From NCBI GenBank assembly GCA_026874595.1, contig CM049315.1:72027416-72091415 (forward strand): DNA of 64,000 nucleotides, written 5' to 3'. The translations under genes were made by a program, and so were the position numbers. Positions 33,158 to 45,800 of the stretch are shown here, in pieces; position 1 is the stretch's first letter, and each line of letters begins with the position of its first letter. The notes below the pieces were generated by a model that did no database searches, was not told where the DNA came from, and worked only from the letters and a program-made list of their open reading frames with translations. The DNA is from Sipunculus nudus. Its lineage: Eukaryota > Annelida > Sipuncula > Golfingiida > Sipunculidae.

Positions 33158-35120
33158 TTCAATTGATCGAACAGATATTATAGGTTACAATATCCGTATA
33201 TCAGTCAACAAATATTTTAGTTTTAATTAAGTTTCGTGGCTAACTGTGTAGTGTAAGCTCCATATATCTCATACGTATTACTATTAATCTTAAATCGCAT
33301 AGGTAGCTTATACACCCATTATACATGGATTATACATTATACATAGATACACTTATTTTTGAATATATTCATATGGCATATGATAGCTTTACTCTTTACT
33401 CTATTAATGCAACCATATCAGTATGACATGACTTCACATTCCTACATAGCATTAGTACAGACCTCACATCAAATTAATCTGAACACGGGCCTATCTAAAG
33501 GATCTGTTTCCCTTATCAGATTACAATGGATATTTATGACGTAATAAACGTTCTAAATTTAAGGAGGTGGGGTTTTTATGCCTTTATAATATTTACAGCG
33601 AATATGAATGATTGCGTGGAGGTTAGATGGCGGACCCGTCAGGGAGAATGTCTGTTAAATGCAATAGACTACGGCGTATACTATCTTCTCTCTACCACTT
33701 AGATCATGACCCTAAAGAAACGTAGGGTCACATAATTCCCTGTGAAATTAGTCTAATGGAAAAACTCCCGGCTTAGCATGATGTAAACATCATGATTACA
33801 CATTAAATAAATTAATCTGGGTAATAGGTTTTGAGGCTATGAGACACCTGTCTTTGGCGCGTAATTCGTGCAGTGAGGGGGCTGAACGCGGAGGAATCGT
33901 GCTAGAAGTTATGCGGCCCCAAAAGTAAACACATCAGGATCTGAGCGATGGGTATGGAATATGGATAAACAATTTACTAATCGAGGTGAAATGGAGGCGT
34001 GGAAGCAAGCTAGAGGCATGAATCTATACAGCTAAACCGGCATCTCTTTGTACAGTGCTCTTTTAAGCGCACTACTTTGGTTGGCGGAAGGTAAATAAAT
34101 ATGCATCAACAAAACAGAAAAAAAAGTTCTCAGCTGGATGGCGATGAGCGAGAGGTAAGTGGAATCCTAGTAATTTCAGTCTAAATTCTTTTAAAAATTA
34201 TTGACAGTTCGTTATGATGTAGGAAAACTATCTTATAAAAGCTTAATACCTTATCTAGCATGAGCTGTCATAGTAATCTATCGTAACACTTGTGAAACTT
34301 GTTTCAATGAGAAAACTTTCGTATCACTATCAGTAATGTTATTGTTCTTAATTGAACGTAGAAGAATAACATTGTAACGCTACTGTTACTACTAACTGAT
34401 AATCCTTATATATTTTATTACTTAATTATACCACTGATTAATCTGGTTTAAGTAAACTATATCCCGTATAGCGGATTTGAAAGTTTTAGTGATATTGCAC
34501 TATAAATTCGGGTTTAACGAAGGGTGCTGGAAGGCGGATTAGTACAAACCTCGGCGGTCAGATGGCAGCACCGGCAGCATCGTGTAACAGGACTATAATA
34601 CGTCAAATGGACTCATTCGCTTGGTAAAATGTTATACTGAGGGATTCACGTGAATCGTAATTAATAATCGTTATTAATAATAAAAGAATTTGTTTGCACA
34701 TTTCGTGTTAATATTTAACATTTAAAATGAGGACTATTTTTGGGAAGAATAGACATAATAAGAATGTTATTGTATGTTTGGATGGAATTCCAATAGAAGG
34801 AATTTACATAAACCTTTCGTAATAATAATACATACATCCCGTATGTGAAACGCGGGGATGAAAGAGTGATTAGTACATTAGTTTCACTCTTGACTGCCAG
34901 ATGGCGGTACTGTTGACTACTGGCCTAATCAATGCCTTTGGACTAAACTTATTTATATATTTATGAGACCATAAAAAATATAATTATATAATTAACATAA
35001 TAATACGTGGCAGGCGGTTCTGTCACTGTACAACTAGTTACTAGTTGTGGCTGAAATAACCCCTGGTGTGAACGGTTTCCGGCATACCGACCGAAACGGA
35101 CGCTAAAGACATTCCTGCAG

Positions 35121-35121
<1 letters not shown>
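33158..35121. other. No gene; short recurring 'gatggcgg' segments
   Basis: Segments of the form 'agatggcgg.acc/ctg' occur near 33628, 34560 and 34900, and 'gcggattagtacaaacc'-type words near 34532. They hint at a diverged dispersed repeat. No coding sequence was recognised. Confidence 0.4.

Positions 35122-35156
<35 letters not shown>
35122..35156 (+). repeat. G35 homopolymer
   Basis: Thirty-five consecutive G. Such tracts can form G-quadruplexes and are also frequent sites of length errors in assemblies, so the exact length is doubtful. Confidence 0.9.
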
Positions 35157-35158
<2 letters not shown>

Positions 35159-35478
35159 AGAGACACGTGCTTACACTAAAGTGGCCGATTTTTAAGTAAA
35201 ATAGACTGGGAAATTTATACTAAACCCTTGCAGTTGACCCAACATATAAATGGGCGCAATATACGAGATGTCTGCACAAGATAACTGACTGTTCTATTTC
35301 TTAAAAAATAAATAGGATACACCTGGGAAAAACTGACATATTCTCTGTATTCTTAACCATACAAGAAATGCGAAACCAATATATTGGTATTAAACCGACA
35401 TTCTAGGCCTTGAAACATTCATTAATAATAATTATTCCTTCACTTTAGGGAATCGGGGCAATAATATACGGTTCCTAC

Positions 35479-35534
35479 CTGAAGAAGAAAGACCGTGGTC
35501 AGCTTGTTGCCAACAAGAGGAGCAAGGCTGGACT
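35479..35534 (+). repeat. Dispersed module, copy 2 (56 bp, truncated)
   Basis: Identical over 56 bases to the right-hand part of the modules at 33028 and 49937 (from CTGAAGAAGAAAG to GGCTGGACT). Its right end coincides with the candidate outer edge of the Gypsy LTR, so the retrotransposon probably inserted into, or beside, this module. Confidence 0.75.
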
Positions 35535-35783
35535 GACGTGACAGTTCCGAGACCTCGTGGACGTTCCGGAGCTGTCACGCCTCATTGCCAAAACCACCCC
35601 AAAACCGGTCCGACAAAACATCGTATTCTTTCTCCCAGGATTTTCGCCGGCCACGTATGTAGGCCATACTACGCAAGGGAAACCGTTTAATGACCCTTGA
35701 CCAGGAGGGACTTTACTCGAGTGTCACTCCGGATTGACAGACAAAATGAAAAAAAACATGGGGGTTTATTTCCCCGTGTTACA
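35534..35783 (-). repeat. Candidate 3' LTR of the Gypsy element
   Basis: In element orientation it starts TGTAACACGGGG immediately after a purine tract and ends GTCACGTCA, giving TG...CA termini over about 250 bp. GGAAATAAACC near its start supplies an AATAAA. No second LTR copy was found to confirm the borders, so the far edge is provisional. Confidence 0.5.
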
Positions 35784-35797
35784 CCATCCCCCTGTTC
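35784..35797 (-). other. Polypurine tract
   Basis: On the minus strand ACAGGGGGATGG directly precedes the TGTAACAC start of the LTR, the expected position of the plus-strand primer. Confidence 0.6.
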
Positions 35798-36008
35798 GAA
35801 AAAGTTGTCGACCCGACAACTAAAGTGATGCCAAAAGAACGCTTGGCTTCTTTAAGACGAGAACATGGCCATATTAATAGGCCTAATTTCAGACAAAGTC
35901 TCCAGACCGGTACCGTATTGGAGGCTTTCTGATTCGGTCTGATCGTCTTAGTCCAGAGGCACTATCTCCTGTTGAACGACTATCTGCACTAGTCTCCACA
36001 CTTGCACC

Positions 36009-36596
36009 TTAACCATCAATTACGCCACTTGAGGATTCAATGACCTCAGGTATTTGTATAGCTTTTTCATCAGTTTCTGTGCTTATTACATCCGTTTCTG
36101 TGCTAATTACAGGGGAAGTATCAAGAATTGAAATATCTTGATTAAAGGTGCCTTCACCCTCTGGGCTAGGAGTGGAAATAATTAAAGGATCTTCCTGGCT
36201 TACTGGGTTTAAAGGAATATTAAGAGGAATTGAAGGAGGGATGATGGTATACTCATCATCGGAATCCTCATCCGGACTCTCAATTTCATCTGGACTATCT
36301 ACATGTACAGTCCTCGGGTCAGGTTTTTGGTTTGCTTGTTTGGAAACATTAGCGGTTGGAGTTTGAGTGGTGTTAATTGGAAAGTTATTAATGCATAGTA
36401 ATAAATTACGGTGAAGGGTACGTACTCCATCGGTTGTACCTTCCTTTTGCACTTGATATACAGGGATATCACTGTTGGGTTGCCCTACAACAGTATAGAT
36501 TGGGGTTTCCCCACAAGTCAGCTAGTTTTTGTTTGCCTCTTAAGTGGACATTCCGCACAAGAACTTTGTCTCCTATCTGTAGGGACACGCCTTTAA
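36009..36596 (-). pseudogene. Gypsy Pol C-terminal region
   Basis: The part near 36480-36590 reads 'GDKVLVRNVHLRGKQKLAD' and resembles the integrase C-terminal SH3-like/GPY-type module. The rest (36009-36452) is acidic and Ser/Pro/Thr-rich ('SPDEIESPDEDSDDE', 'VISTETD' twice). The stretch is separated from the integrase core by a TAA and carries a further stop near 36483. No recognised domain lies in the acidic tail. Confidence 0.65.
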
Positions 36597-36597
36597 T

Positions 36598-37564
36598 TTA
36601 ACAATCGTAGCGTTTCTTGTGACGTTTCTGTGCCGTGGAAGAATTGGTTTGGGCCTTTCTATAGGCATCGGACAATGTGTCTTTTAAGGACTGAACATAT
36701 TTGGAATAATTAGTATCAGTATGTTTGTCCTCTTGATCCAACCCCAGAATTAAGTCTACTGGGAGTTTGGGATGACGGCCATACATGAGAAAAAATGGGG
36801 GAGAAACCTGTGGTCTCATGTTGAGTACAATTATAGGCATGGGTGAGAGCGTTAAGGTGGATTTTCCAATTGGATTTCCCTTCTGGCTCTTAGCAACCCA
36901 GCATGTTAAGTAATGTGCGGTTAAACCGCTCACATTGCCCATTCCCCATGGGATGATAGGGCGTGGTCCGACACTTTGTAATCCCCGCTAAACTACAGAG
37001 TTTTTTGATGAGCTTGCTCTCAAAGTTTCTGCCCTGATCAGATAGAATTCTTTGGAGAAATCCATAGTGGCATATAAATTGATCAAATAAAATTTGGGCG
37101 GTTGGCTTGGCTTGTTGGGTTTTAAAAGGAAAAGCCCTAGCATATTTAGTAAAGTGATCCGTTACTACAAGTATATTCTCTATGTTACCCTTGCAGGGCT
37201 CTACTGATAAGAAATCTGTACAAAGCAATTCTAAAGGTGCAGTTGATGAAATGTTAACGAGAGGAGCCCTCTGATTGGCCGGGGTCTTCCTTCTGACACA
37301 TCGCGGACAGCAAGAGAAATATTGAATGATGTCATTTGACATTTTAGGCCAGAAGTACCGATCTTGAACTAGTTTGGTAGTTCTGGTTTGGCCTAGGTGT
37401 CCCATGAGATCATGCAACCCATGGAGAGCCAAGCTACGCAAAGACTCAGGTAAGACGACCTGGTAGGTAAACTGATTGTCTACTATTCTCTTGCGACATA
37501 GAATATTCTGATGTAGTACAAACTGCTTTGCTTGTCGCTGGTATATTTGCCAGCTGGGATCCAA
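36598..37564 (-). pseudogene. Gypsy integrase
   Basis: Integrase joins retrotransposon DNA to the host genome. The N-terminal zinc-binding module reads 'HDLMGH' then 'CCPRC' (HHCC). The catalytic core shows all three acidic positions: 'CTDFL', 'LSDQGRNFES' and 'GNGQCERFNR' (D, D, E). 'PFFLMYGRHPKLPVDL' follows, as usual after the core. The frame is broken near 36890-36940 and shifts at least once more before 36840. The last part ('KRHKKRYDC') ends at a stop at 36598. Confidence 0.88.
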
Positions 37565-38302
37565 TGATCTGGTTTTTGAGAATTTAATGTCTTGGCCTGC
37601 TTCAAGGCTCTTGATTATCTTACTAAGAAGGGGATCTTAAAGTTGCTTGTCTCTAATATTAATTTGGGCCCTTGGAAGGTCATCTGAAGAGGGCAACTGA
37701 TCAGTTGGTGCAGGGGTGCATTGTAAGCCAATAAAAAATGGTAACTGGTAATTACAAATTGCATTTACGGTGTCGTTGGAGAGATGGACAGTCTCCTGAC
37801 TTGGGGACCTGGACAGTGCGTCAGCGTCAATGTTAATTTGGCCTGAGCGGTATTTAATGTCAAAGTTGAAATTTGCCAATTCGGCAATCCACCGCTGTCC
37901 AGTGGCATCAAGCCTAGCTGATGAAAGAACATAGCATAATGGGTTATTGTCTGTTTTAACAGTAAACGTGCCCCCATAAAGGTAATCTTTAAATTTCTCA
38001 GTGATGGCCCACTTTAAAGCCAGAAATTCTAGCTTGTGGGCAGGATAGTTACACTAAGAGGGTCTAAGGCTACGGCTAGCGTAGGCAATGGGATGCAGTT
38101 TACTCTCTTGTTCTTGATATAGAACAGCACCAAGACCTGATTTGCTAGCGTCCGTGTGCAGGACAAATGGCTTTGTAAAATTGGCAAATGCCAGTACAGG
38201 GGCTTTGCATAATAAATCTTTAATTCTGTTAAAGGAATCCTCCTGTTTTGTACCCCATGTAATGGAGGTGGTTTTTGGTGTGTACCTACCAGGTTTACTG
38301 TT
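37565..38302 (-). pseudogene. Gypsy RNase H and connection region
   Basis: RNase H removes the RNA template. 'FVLHTDASKSGLGAVLYQ' (catalytic Asp), 'HPIAYASRSL', 'NYPAHKLEFLALKWA' (Glu), 'VKTDNNPL' (Asp) and 'RSGQINIDADALS' appear in family order. Stops interrupt at about 38052 (just after SRSLRPS) and at 37637 (before DPLLSKI). Confidence 0.85.
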
Positions 38303-39263
38303 CTATTTAGGTGAGATGCCCTTAAGAAGGTCATGGAGGGGACGTGCTACCTCAGCAAAATGAGGGATAAATTTACGGTAAAAACTAGCGAAACCTAGGA
38401 ACCGTCTAACCTCAGTTACTGTACTTGGTGTGGGCCACTGCTTTACCGCATCTACCTTGGCAGGGTCTGCGTGAATGCCATCAGCTGAAACCACATGACC
38501 TAGATAACGGACTTTGGTCTGAAAGAAATGACACTTGGCTCAGTTTAAGCTTTAAACCGGCATTTTTGAGGCGCTGGAATACAGCCTCCAGCCGTTCAAG
38601 ATGCTCCTTAAAAGTGGAGCTATAGACTATAATGTCATCCAAATAAAGGAGACATTGAGATAAGTGCAAATCACCCATAGTTTTTTGCATTAAGCGCTGG
38701 AATAATGCTGGCGCGTGAACGAGACCGAAGGGCATCGTGTTAAACTCGTAGAACCCTAATGGACCGGCTGTAAATGCGGTCTTATGCTTGTCTTCCTCCT
38801 CCACTTCAACTTGCCAGTAGCCGGCCTTAAGATCGAGAGGGGAGAAAAAGTTACTACCGACTAGAGAGTCTAACGTGTCATCAATCCGAGGTAGAGAATG
38901 CGCATCACGGACCGTGCGGGCATTCTATTTACGATAATCCACGCAAAATCTTAATTTGCCATCAGGCTTGCGGACAAGGACTATGGCCGAAGCAAATGGA
39001 CTAGAACTTTCGCGAATTACCCCTGCCTCCAGCATTTCATTAAGGTGGCACCTGACTTCCTCGTATAGATGAGGAGGGATTCTCCGATAGGGTTCTTTAA
39101 AGGGCGTTTCATCGGTTAAGACAATCCGGTGTTTTATTTTATCAGTTCGGCCAATGTCTGATTCATTAACAGAGAAGACAAAGGTCCAAGTATTTAAGAG
39201 ACTTAAAACTTTACGACGCTCTTCCTCAGACAATGAGGTTCCAATATTAAAGTGGTCATTGAC
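38303..39263 (-). pseudogene. Gypsy reverse transcriptase
   Basis: RT motifs appear in order: 'VIRESSSPFASAIVLVRKPDG', 'FCVDYRK', 'TAFTAGPLGFYEFNTMPFGL', 'LYLDDIIVYS' (YxDD catalytic pair), 'RYLGHVVSADG' and 'VRRFLGFASFYRKFI'. Breaks are a TAG at 38925-38927 after DYRK, a single-base shift near 38540, and a TAG at 38303-38305 after LLKGISPK. The upstream part of the same protein resumes beyond the LINE at 46834, in the same reading sense. Confidence 0.9.
39249..39263 (+). repeat. Left target-site duplication of the LINE
   Basis: AAAGTGGTCATTGAC is repeated exactly at 46819-46833. The break lies at ATT|AAAG, similar to the TT|AAAA-type site nicked by L1 endonucleases. Confidence 0.93.
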
Positions 39264-40122
39264 ATATCCAAAAGTGTCTATGAGACTAGACATTATGAAC
39301 AGATAAAGACACTATGACTACTGTGTACTAATATTATAATTCAGCATTTGTATTATTGTAATACTGTCAAAATCTTTAAAATATTATACAAAAAAAAAGA
39401 TTCAAGGACCAAGGATTGCACGGACAGAGAAGATGTGAACAACATCATATCTGTTATATATGAAGACTGGTGTATTCAGGGATGTAGACATTTCCATACA
39501 GCTTTCTTAATATTTTTTATCTAAAGTCGTAAAGATAAGGAACAATGAGCAAATGGCAAATTATGTGTTCATTGTTTTATGTTGACAGTGGAATACATGA
39601 TATAAATACCAAATGTTCCAGTGATGGTGGTTTTTATATTAATATCCTCAAAAGGAATAAATATTTATACCATTCAGTTATAGAGGAGCTACAAGATGGA
39701 AACATCCCCGCCGAGATGAAGTAGTTTGTTTACAGAAAAAAAATATTTTTAAAAACCAGATAAAGATTATTTTTTTTGCCATGTGCACAAAGAGTGTCAG
39801 TGTTTATTGCAGTCTAAAGACATCTTTAAATATACTTCGCAGATCTAGTCTACTCTGTCCGATCCGAGTTGTAACTGATCCATTTAAACTGAATAAACTG
39901 CAAACTATCTTTTGACTGATAATTAAAGTGAACCATGGACATTAACTAAAAACCTTTATAGTAATATTAGGCTTCTAAATAATAATTTCTTCAAAGATAA
40001 AATGCAGATGTTTAATAAGGTTCACCACTCAGTGATGTCATGTCCCAAGTTCTCTCCCGCTACAACCTCAAGTACAACCCGGTTAACCAGTTGTTAACCC
40101 CAAGATCGCTTTCATAGAATAA

Positions 40123-40365
40123 AACAATATTGTGAGACAAATCATTGCAAGATTCCATAGTAGAGAAACGAGAAATGATATAATATCCAGAGGAAAACGG
40201 AGGGGGGAGGACGGACGAAACTTGGTGTTTGAAGACTTCACAAAAGAGGACTATGACCAGAGATTAAAAGCCTTGCCGCATATGAGGAAAGCGCACAATG
40301 AGGGAAAGCTTTCACGCTTTACCAGGGGTCAACTCATTGTTGAAGGCCAGGTAATTTCAGTTTAA
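40123..40365 (+). pseudogene. LINE ORF1 C-terminal domain remnant
   Basis: The open stretch 'RQIIARFHSRETRNDII', 'LVFEDFTKED', 'HMRKAHNEGKLS' and 'RGQLIVEGQ' matches the C-terminal RNA-binding half of L1-type ORF1 proteins, which coat element RNA. A stop at 40120-40122 precedes it, and no coiled-coil or RRM part is visible upstream. The ORF therefore lacks its N-terminal two-thirds. Confidence 0.7.
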
Positions 40366-41061
40366 CAAGGGGCTACTCAATAAGGCCAGTGACGTTTCAT
40401 GTCTTCACCCAGGATTATTTCTGCAGGCTTATATTCTCTTGTCCTCTGTGGTAACCAAGGATTTATTTTCGGCAACACGACCAGGGAGACTTCAAGTAAA
40501 CCCCGCGAAAGTCTGCTAGAGCGGCCTCTATTGACGAAGTAGAGATTTAACAGCTCAGTAATTTACGGTATTAGAGACTCAGTTAAGACCCATGGGTATG
40601 AGAGAGCGGACTTGGCATTGATTGATTGTTTTATCGCTCATCATGGAATGCGTGTTCGATGCATGTCTATGTTTAAAAAAAAAAAAAAAAAATACGAACT
40701 GAAATTCAAAGGTATGTGAGGACAGTCGAAATGATTTAACTGCAGTGCAAAAATAAATAATATATATTAAGCGACCCCATGAGGAACTTTGAAAATTAAA
40801 TTTTAAGTAGAGATTTAGTGTTACTTAAAGAGACTATATTTCGGTACTCTATTAAGCTTTGATTGGTCTATTCTAGTATTGTTTTCAAGAGTAGGTATTC
40901 TCTTCTCACTTTTAAGTGTCATAGTTGTCAGTAAATCATTGAGATTGACAATGAAGTCATATTTAATACACTTTGTATGTCAATCATGTTGTAACAGTCA
41001 TGGCACTAGTGTACTGTGATATCATTAGCATACATCGATCGCTGTTGTACAATGTTGTACA

Positions 41062-42360
41062 CTGAGAAGTGAGATAGATTATGCATCCATTATTTAATAT
41101 ACTCTGTATTTCTGTCCATATTAATTGCTACTTTAAAGTGGGATTGTTATCAGTAAATCACAGTTTATCACTGAGATTGACTATGAATTCATATTTAAAA
41201 ACTTTGTATTTCAATCAGGTTGTCACAGTCATGAACTGGTGTACTTTGATATCAATGGCATACATCGCTGTTCTACAATGTTGTTTGGAAATCACTGAGA
41301 AGTGAGATAGATTATGCATTTACTATTTAATATACTTTGTATTTCTGTCATGTTGTCATAGTAATAGTCCTGGTATAAGCTGTTACCATTTAATATACAA
41401 GGATACCTCCAGGATATTTTTACATAACACAGTAAAACATTAAAATATAAGGTATATAAAGTTCTGCCAGGTTGTCAAAGATATGTGTGACAAGGCTTTG
41501 TCACTTAAGTTTAATTATTTGGGTACTGTGAACTGGTATACTGTGATATCAATGGCATACATCACTGTTCTACAATGTTGTTTGGAAATCACTGAGAAGT
41601 GAGATAGATTATGCATTTTACTATTTAATATACTTTGTATTTCTGTCATGTTGTCATAGTAACAGTCCTGGTATAAGGTGATACCATTTAGTATACAGTT
41701 GATACCTCAAGGATATTTTTACATAACACAGTAAAACATTAAAATATGAGGTAGATTAATTTCTGCTAGGATGTCAAAGATATGTGTGACAAGGTTTTGT
41801 CACTTAAGTTTAATTATTTGGTGTACTGTGAACTGGTGTACTGTGATATCAATGGCATACATCGCTGTTCTACAATGTCATTTGGAAATCACTGAGAAGT
41901 GAGATAGATTATGCATTTACTATTTAATATACTTTGTATTTCTGTCATGTTGTCATAGTCATAGTCCTGGTATAAGGTGATACCAAGTATACAATTGATA
42001 CCTCAAGGATATTTTTACATAACACAGTAAAACATTAAAATATGAGGTATATAAAGTTCTGCTAGGTTGTCAAAGATATGTGTACCATGACTTTGTCACT
42101 TAAGTTTAATTATTTGAACAATCCTGTAAGAGGATTTTAAATTTAAAGAAAGAGTGGAATATTTCAAAATCTACCTCACGGATATTTTTACATAAGACAG
42201 TAAAATATTAAAATAGGAGACATATGCCAATTTTCATAAAGCTCTACTAGATCGTCAAAGATATGTGTAACAAGGCTTTGTCATTTAACTATTAACATTT
42301 AAGTTTAACTATTTGAACAATCCTATACATGTACCAGTATTTTAAATTTAAAGAAAGAGT
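41062..42360 (+). repeat. LINE internal tandem monomers, ~299-bp unit, 3 main copies plus partials
   Basis: 'actgagaagtgagatagatt' starts units near 41293, 41591 and 41890 (spacing 298-299), with a partial copy at 41062. Each full unit continues with 'tatttctgtcatgttgtcat', 'gatatttttacataacacag' and 'caaagatatgtgt'. A partial 3' copy lies at 42170-42290. The array lies between the ORF1 remnant and ORF2. Promoter monomers of L1 elements lie upstream of ORF1, so this placement is unusual. Confidence 0.8.
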
Positions 42361-42829
42361 GAAATATTTTATCAGCTTGTTGCAATAATGGATTAAAGAG
42401 CGCTGTGATCTTATAGTCGTCAAACCACACAAACTGTCACAACTAATCCATCGTCGTAGTGTAAAGGTTCTTTCATTTTTGTTACACTGCTAGATATTGT
42501 GATTGACAGTTAACAAGTGAGTATCTTATAATTAGTAATTGGTTAACTTCAAGTCTATATATATTTCAGATAGGACATAAGATACTATCTTGTTCTGGAG
42601 GACACAAGCTTCTGTGTGGTTGTGTTCTCCAAGGAGCTGCTGTCTGGTCCCATACTTGCAAAACCATGTGGGAGCAGCAGATCTCCAATGTAATTATGAT
42701 GTTGTGTTTAGTGAGGTTAACACTCACTGAGGGGTTGGATAGTTTAGGTTTAGGTTATGATTTGTGTTATTTATTCTTTTTCATAATTTCACTCCACATA
42801 GTATTTACCATGTTACACAGACACCTTGA

Positions 42830-45800
42830 ATGTCATACACAACTTTGAAGTTGCTAAGTTTAAATGTCCGAGGACTTAAAAACAGATTAAAAAGAAGGTC
42901 GGTATTCAGGTGGGCAAAAAAAGAACACTGTGATGTTTTACTTTTACAAGAAACTCATAGTTGTCAAAATATAGAAAATATTTGGAGGAATGAGTGGCGT
43001 GGACAGGTATTCTATTCACATGGGACAACAAATAGTCGAGGAACAGCAGTACTTTTAAGACAGCAGTTACATGTAGATAGTGTTAGCTTATTACACAGTT
43101 CCATAGATGGTAGAATTTTAGTCATAAAATTGGCAATTGAAAACCTTCAATATATTATCATTAATGTTTATGCTCCTAATTATACCACAAATCAAATTTC
43201 TTTTTTAAAGAATCTTAACAAAATTTTGCAAGAATATGTCACACTTAATGATGTAGTTCTCATTGGAGGCGATTTCAATGTAGCTCTTAATGTAAAGTTG
43301 GACAGGAGAGGTGGTGCTCTATGCCTCAAAGACTCTGTAAGGAAAGCTATAAATGATATGATGGATCAGCATAATTTATTGGATATTTGGCGAACAAGAA
43401 ATCCATATAAAAAGGAATATACTTGGAGAACTAAAAATGAAAATATATCATCTAGATTAGACTATTGGCTAATTACAAAACAGTTTCAAGATTATGTCGT
43501 AAAAGCTGATTTATTTCCATATATAAAGTCTGACCATTCTTTTATTAAATTAGTTATATGTACAGACCCTCTATATACTACAAAGAGGGGTAAAGGTTAT
43601 TGGAAGCTAAACAAGTTTCTACTTAATGAGGACCAAATAACTAAGCATATAGTTGAATCTATACATACATGGTCAAATGAATCTTGTGAAAACACAAATA
43701 ATATTAAGATATGGGAGTATGTTAAGTATAAGCTCAGAGATTTATATGTCAAAAAGGGTAAAGAAGCAAAGAAATTTACAAAAGCACGAGAAGATGATTT
43801 ACTTGATGAATTGAAAATTCTCCAAACTAAATTGGTAAATTCAGATGCAGAGACAGAAATAAGTATTATTGAAAAAATACAAAAAATAAAAGAAGAACAG
43901 GAAGAGATAGATAATTATAAAACAGAAGGACTTATTTTGAGATCAAAAGTCACTTGGTTTGAAAAAGGAGAAAAAAGTAGTAAATATTTTTATAATTTAG
44001 AAAAATATAATGCAGTCAGAAAATGGGTGAGAAAACTAAGAAAGGATAATGGAGAATATACTATAATTCCAAATGAAATACTTTGTTTGGAAAAAGATTT
44101 TTATTGCAAATTGTATTCATCAAATCACAGTAAGTCACTTGAACAGATCGAAAAATATTTATCAGATATAAATACCCCATTTCTATCACAAGAAGATAAT
44201 AACTTTTTGTGTGAACCATTAACAACAGAGGAATTGTATAATACAGTAAAATCATTTAAAAATAATAAGAGCCCAGGGAATGATGGTCTGCCTATCGAAT
44301 TCTATTTGAAATTTTGGCCACAAGTTGGTCCCTTATTAGTCAGATCTTTTAATAAATCGTTTGAGGAGGGTAAACTCTCCACATCCCAGAGGCAAGCAGT
44401 AATCACTCTATTAGATAAAAATAAAGACCGTACTTTATTAAAAAACTGGCGACCTATATCACTTTTAAATACAGACTATAAAATTTTGGCTAAAACACTT
44501 TCTATTAGACTTTCAAAGCTCCTACCTAAAATAATACACTCTAATCAGACTGGTTATGTGAAAAATCGATTTATCGGTGAAAATATTAGGTTTGTTCAAG
44601 ATTTGCTTGAATATACGAAAGATAAAAGAATACCCGGTATGATTATTGCATTAGACATGGAAAAAGCTTTTGATTCTTTAGAATGGACTTTCATGTTAGC
44701 CACACTAAAAAAATTTAAAATTTCAGAGACCTTTATACGTTGGATAAAGCTTTTATATAATGATATAAGCAGCTGCATAATTAATTATGGCACAACCTCT
44801 GGTTATTTTAAAGTGGAAAGAGGAGTCCGACAAGGGGACCCTATGTCCCCCTATCTTTTTATATTAGCCATCGAAATTTTAGCTATCAGAATAAGGAATG
44901 ATCCAGCCATTAAAGGAATTAGAATAGGGCAGGAACAAGTTAAACTTTTACAATATGCTGATGATACAATTGCAATTCTTTCAGATAAGACATCAGGCAG
45001 CAATTTTTTAAAACAGGTTAACTCATTTGGAGAATTCAGTGGGCTTAAATTAAACCTAGAAAAATCAGAAGGTTTATGGATAGGTAAATCTAAAAATAGT
45101 AAATTAAAACCATTTGGAATTCACTGGCCTGATAAACCAATCAAACTTCTTGGAGTGTATATATCATATGATAAACAACAGTGTGAAGAGCTGAATTTGG
45201 AAGATAAATTAAAACAAACAAAAAATACTCTACAGCTTTGGAAACAAAGAAATCTGACATTGCAAGGGAAAATTCAAATTATAAAAACATATATAATATC
45301 TAAATTTAATTATTATTTCAGTAATAATAATATATCAGAGAAATATGTAAATAGACTAAATAAGATTATATTTTCTTTTCTGTGGAATGGTGGAAAAGAG
45401 AAAATAAAAAGGTCTGTTCTAGTGCAAGAAATAGAAAATGGTGGTCTGAATGTTCCACATTTGCAGTCACTTTTTTTGGCTTCCAGAATAGGTTGGATCA
45501 AAAGATTTTTTCAGAGTGAATATGGCCCCTGGAAAGCATTATGGATTTACAACTTAAAGAAAATATGTAGTGATATTCACTTACTATTTAACTGCAACTA
45601 CAAACCCAAGTTATTAGCCTTAGAAAAATTAAATGAATTTTACAGAGAGGTGATGCAGAGCTGGTACTTTTTAAAGCTAGACTATTATGCAGAGGTAAAT
45701 TTAAAAGAACAATATCTATGGCATAATAAGCACTTTGTATTTAATAAGAAAACATTCTATTGGGAACATTTCTATAAAGTGGGAATGCAAAAGGTTCAAG

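Noticed and set aside
36148-36596. Plus-strand ORFs opposite the Gypsy element
   Set aside because: They are shadows of the minus-strand Pol frame. The same holds for 38142-38625 and 47520-49027 on the plus strand.
42666-42848. Small ORF overlapping the start of LINE ORF2
   Set aside because: It lacks ORF1 features and is hydrophobic by base composition. It is more likely leader sequence.
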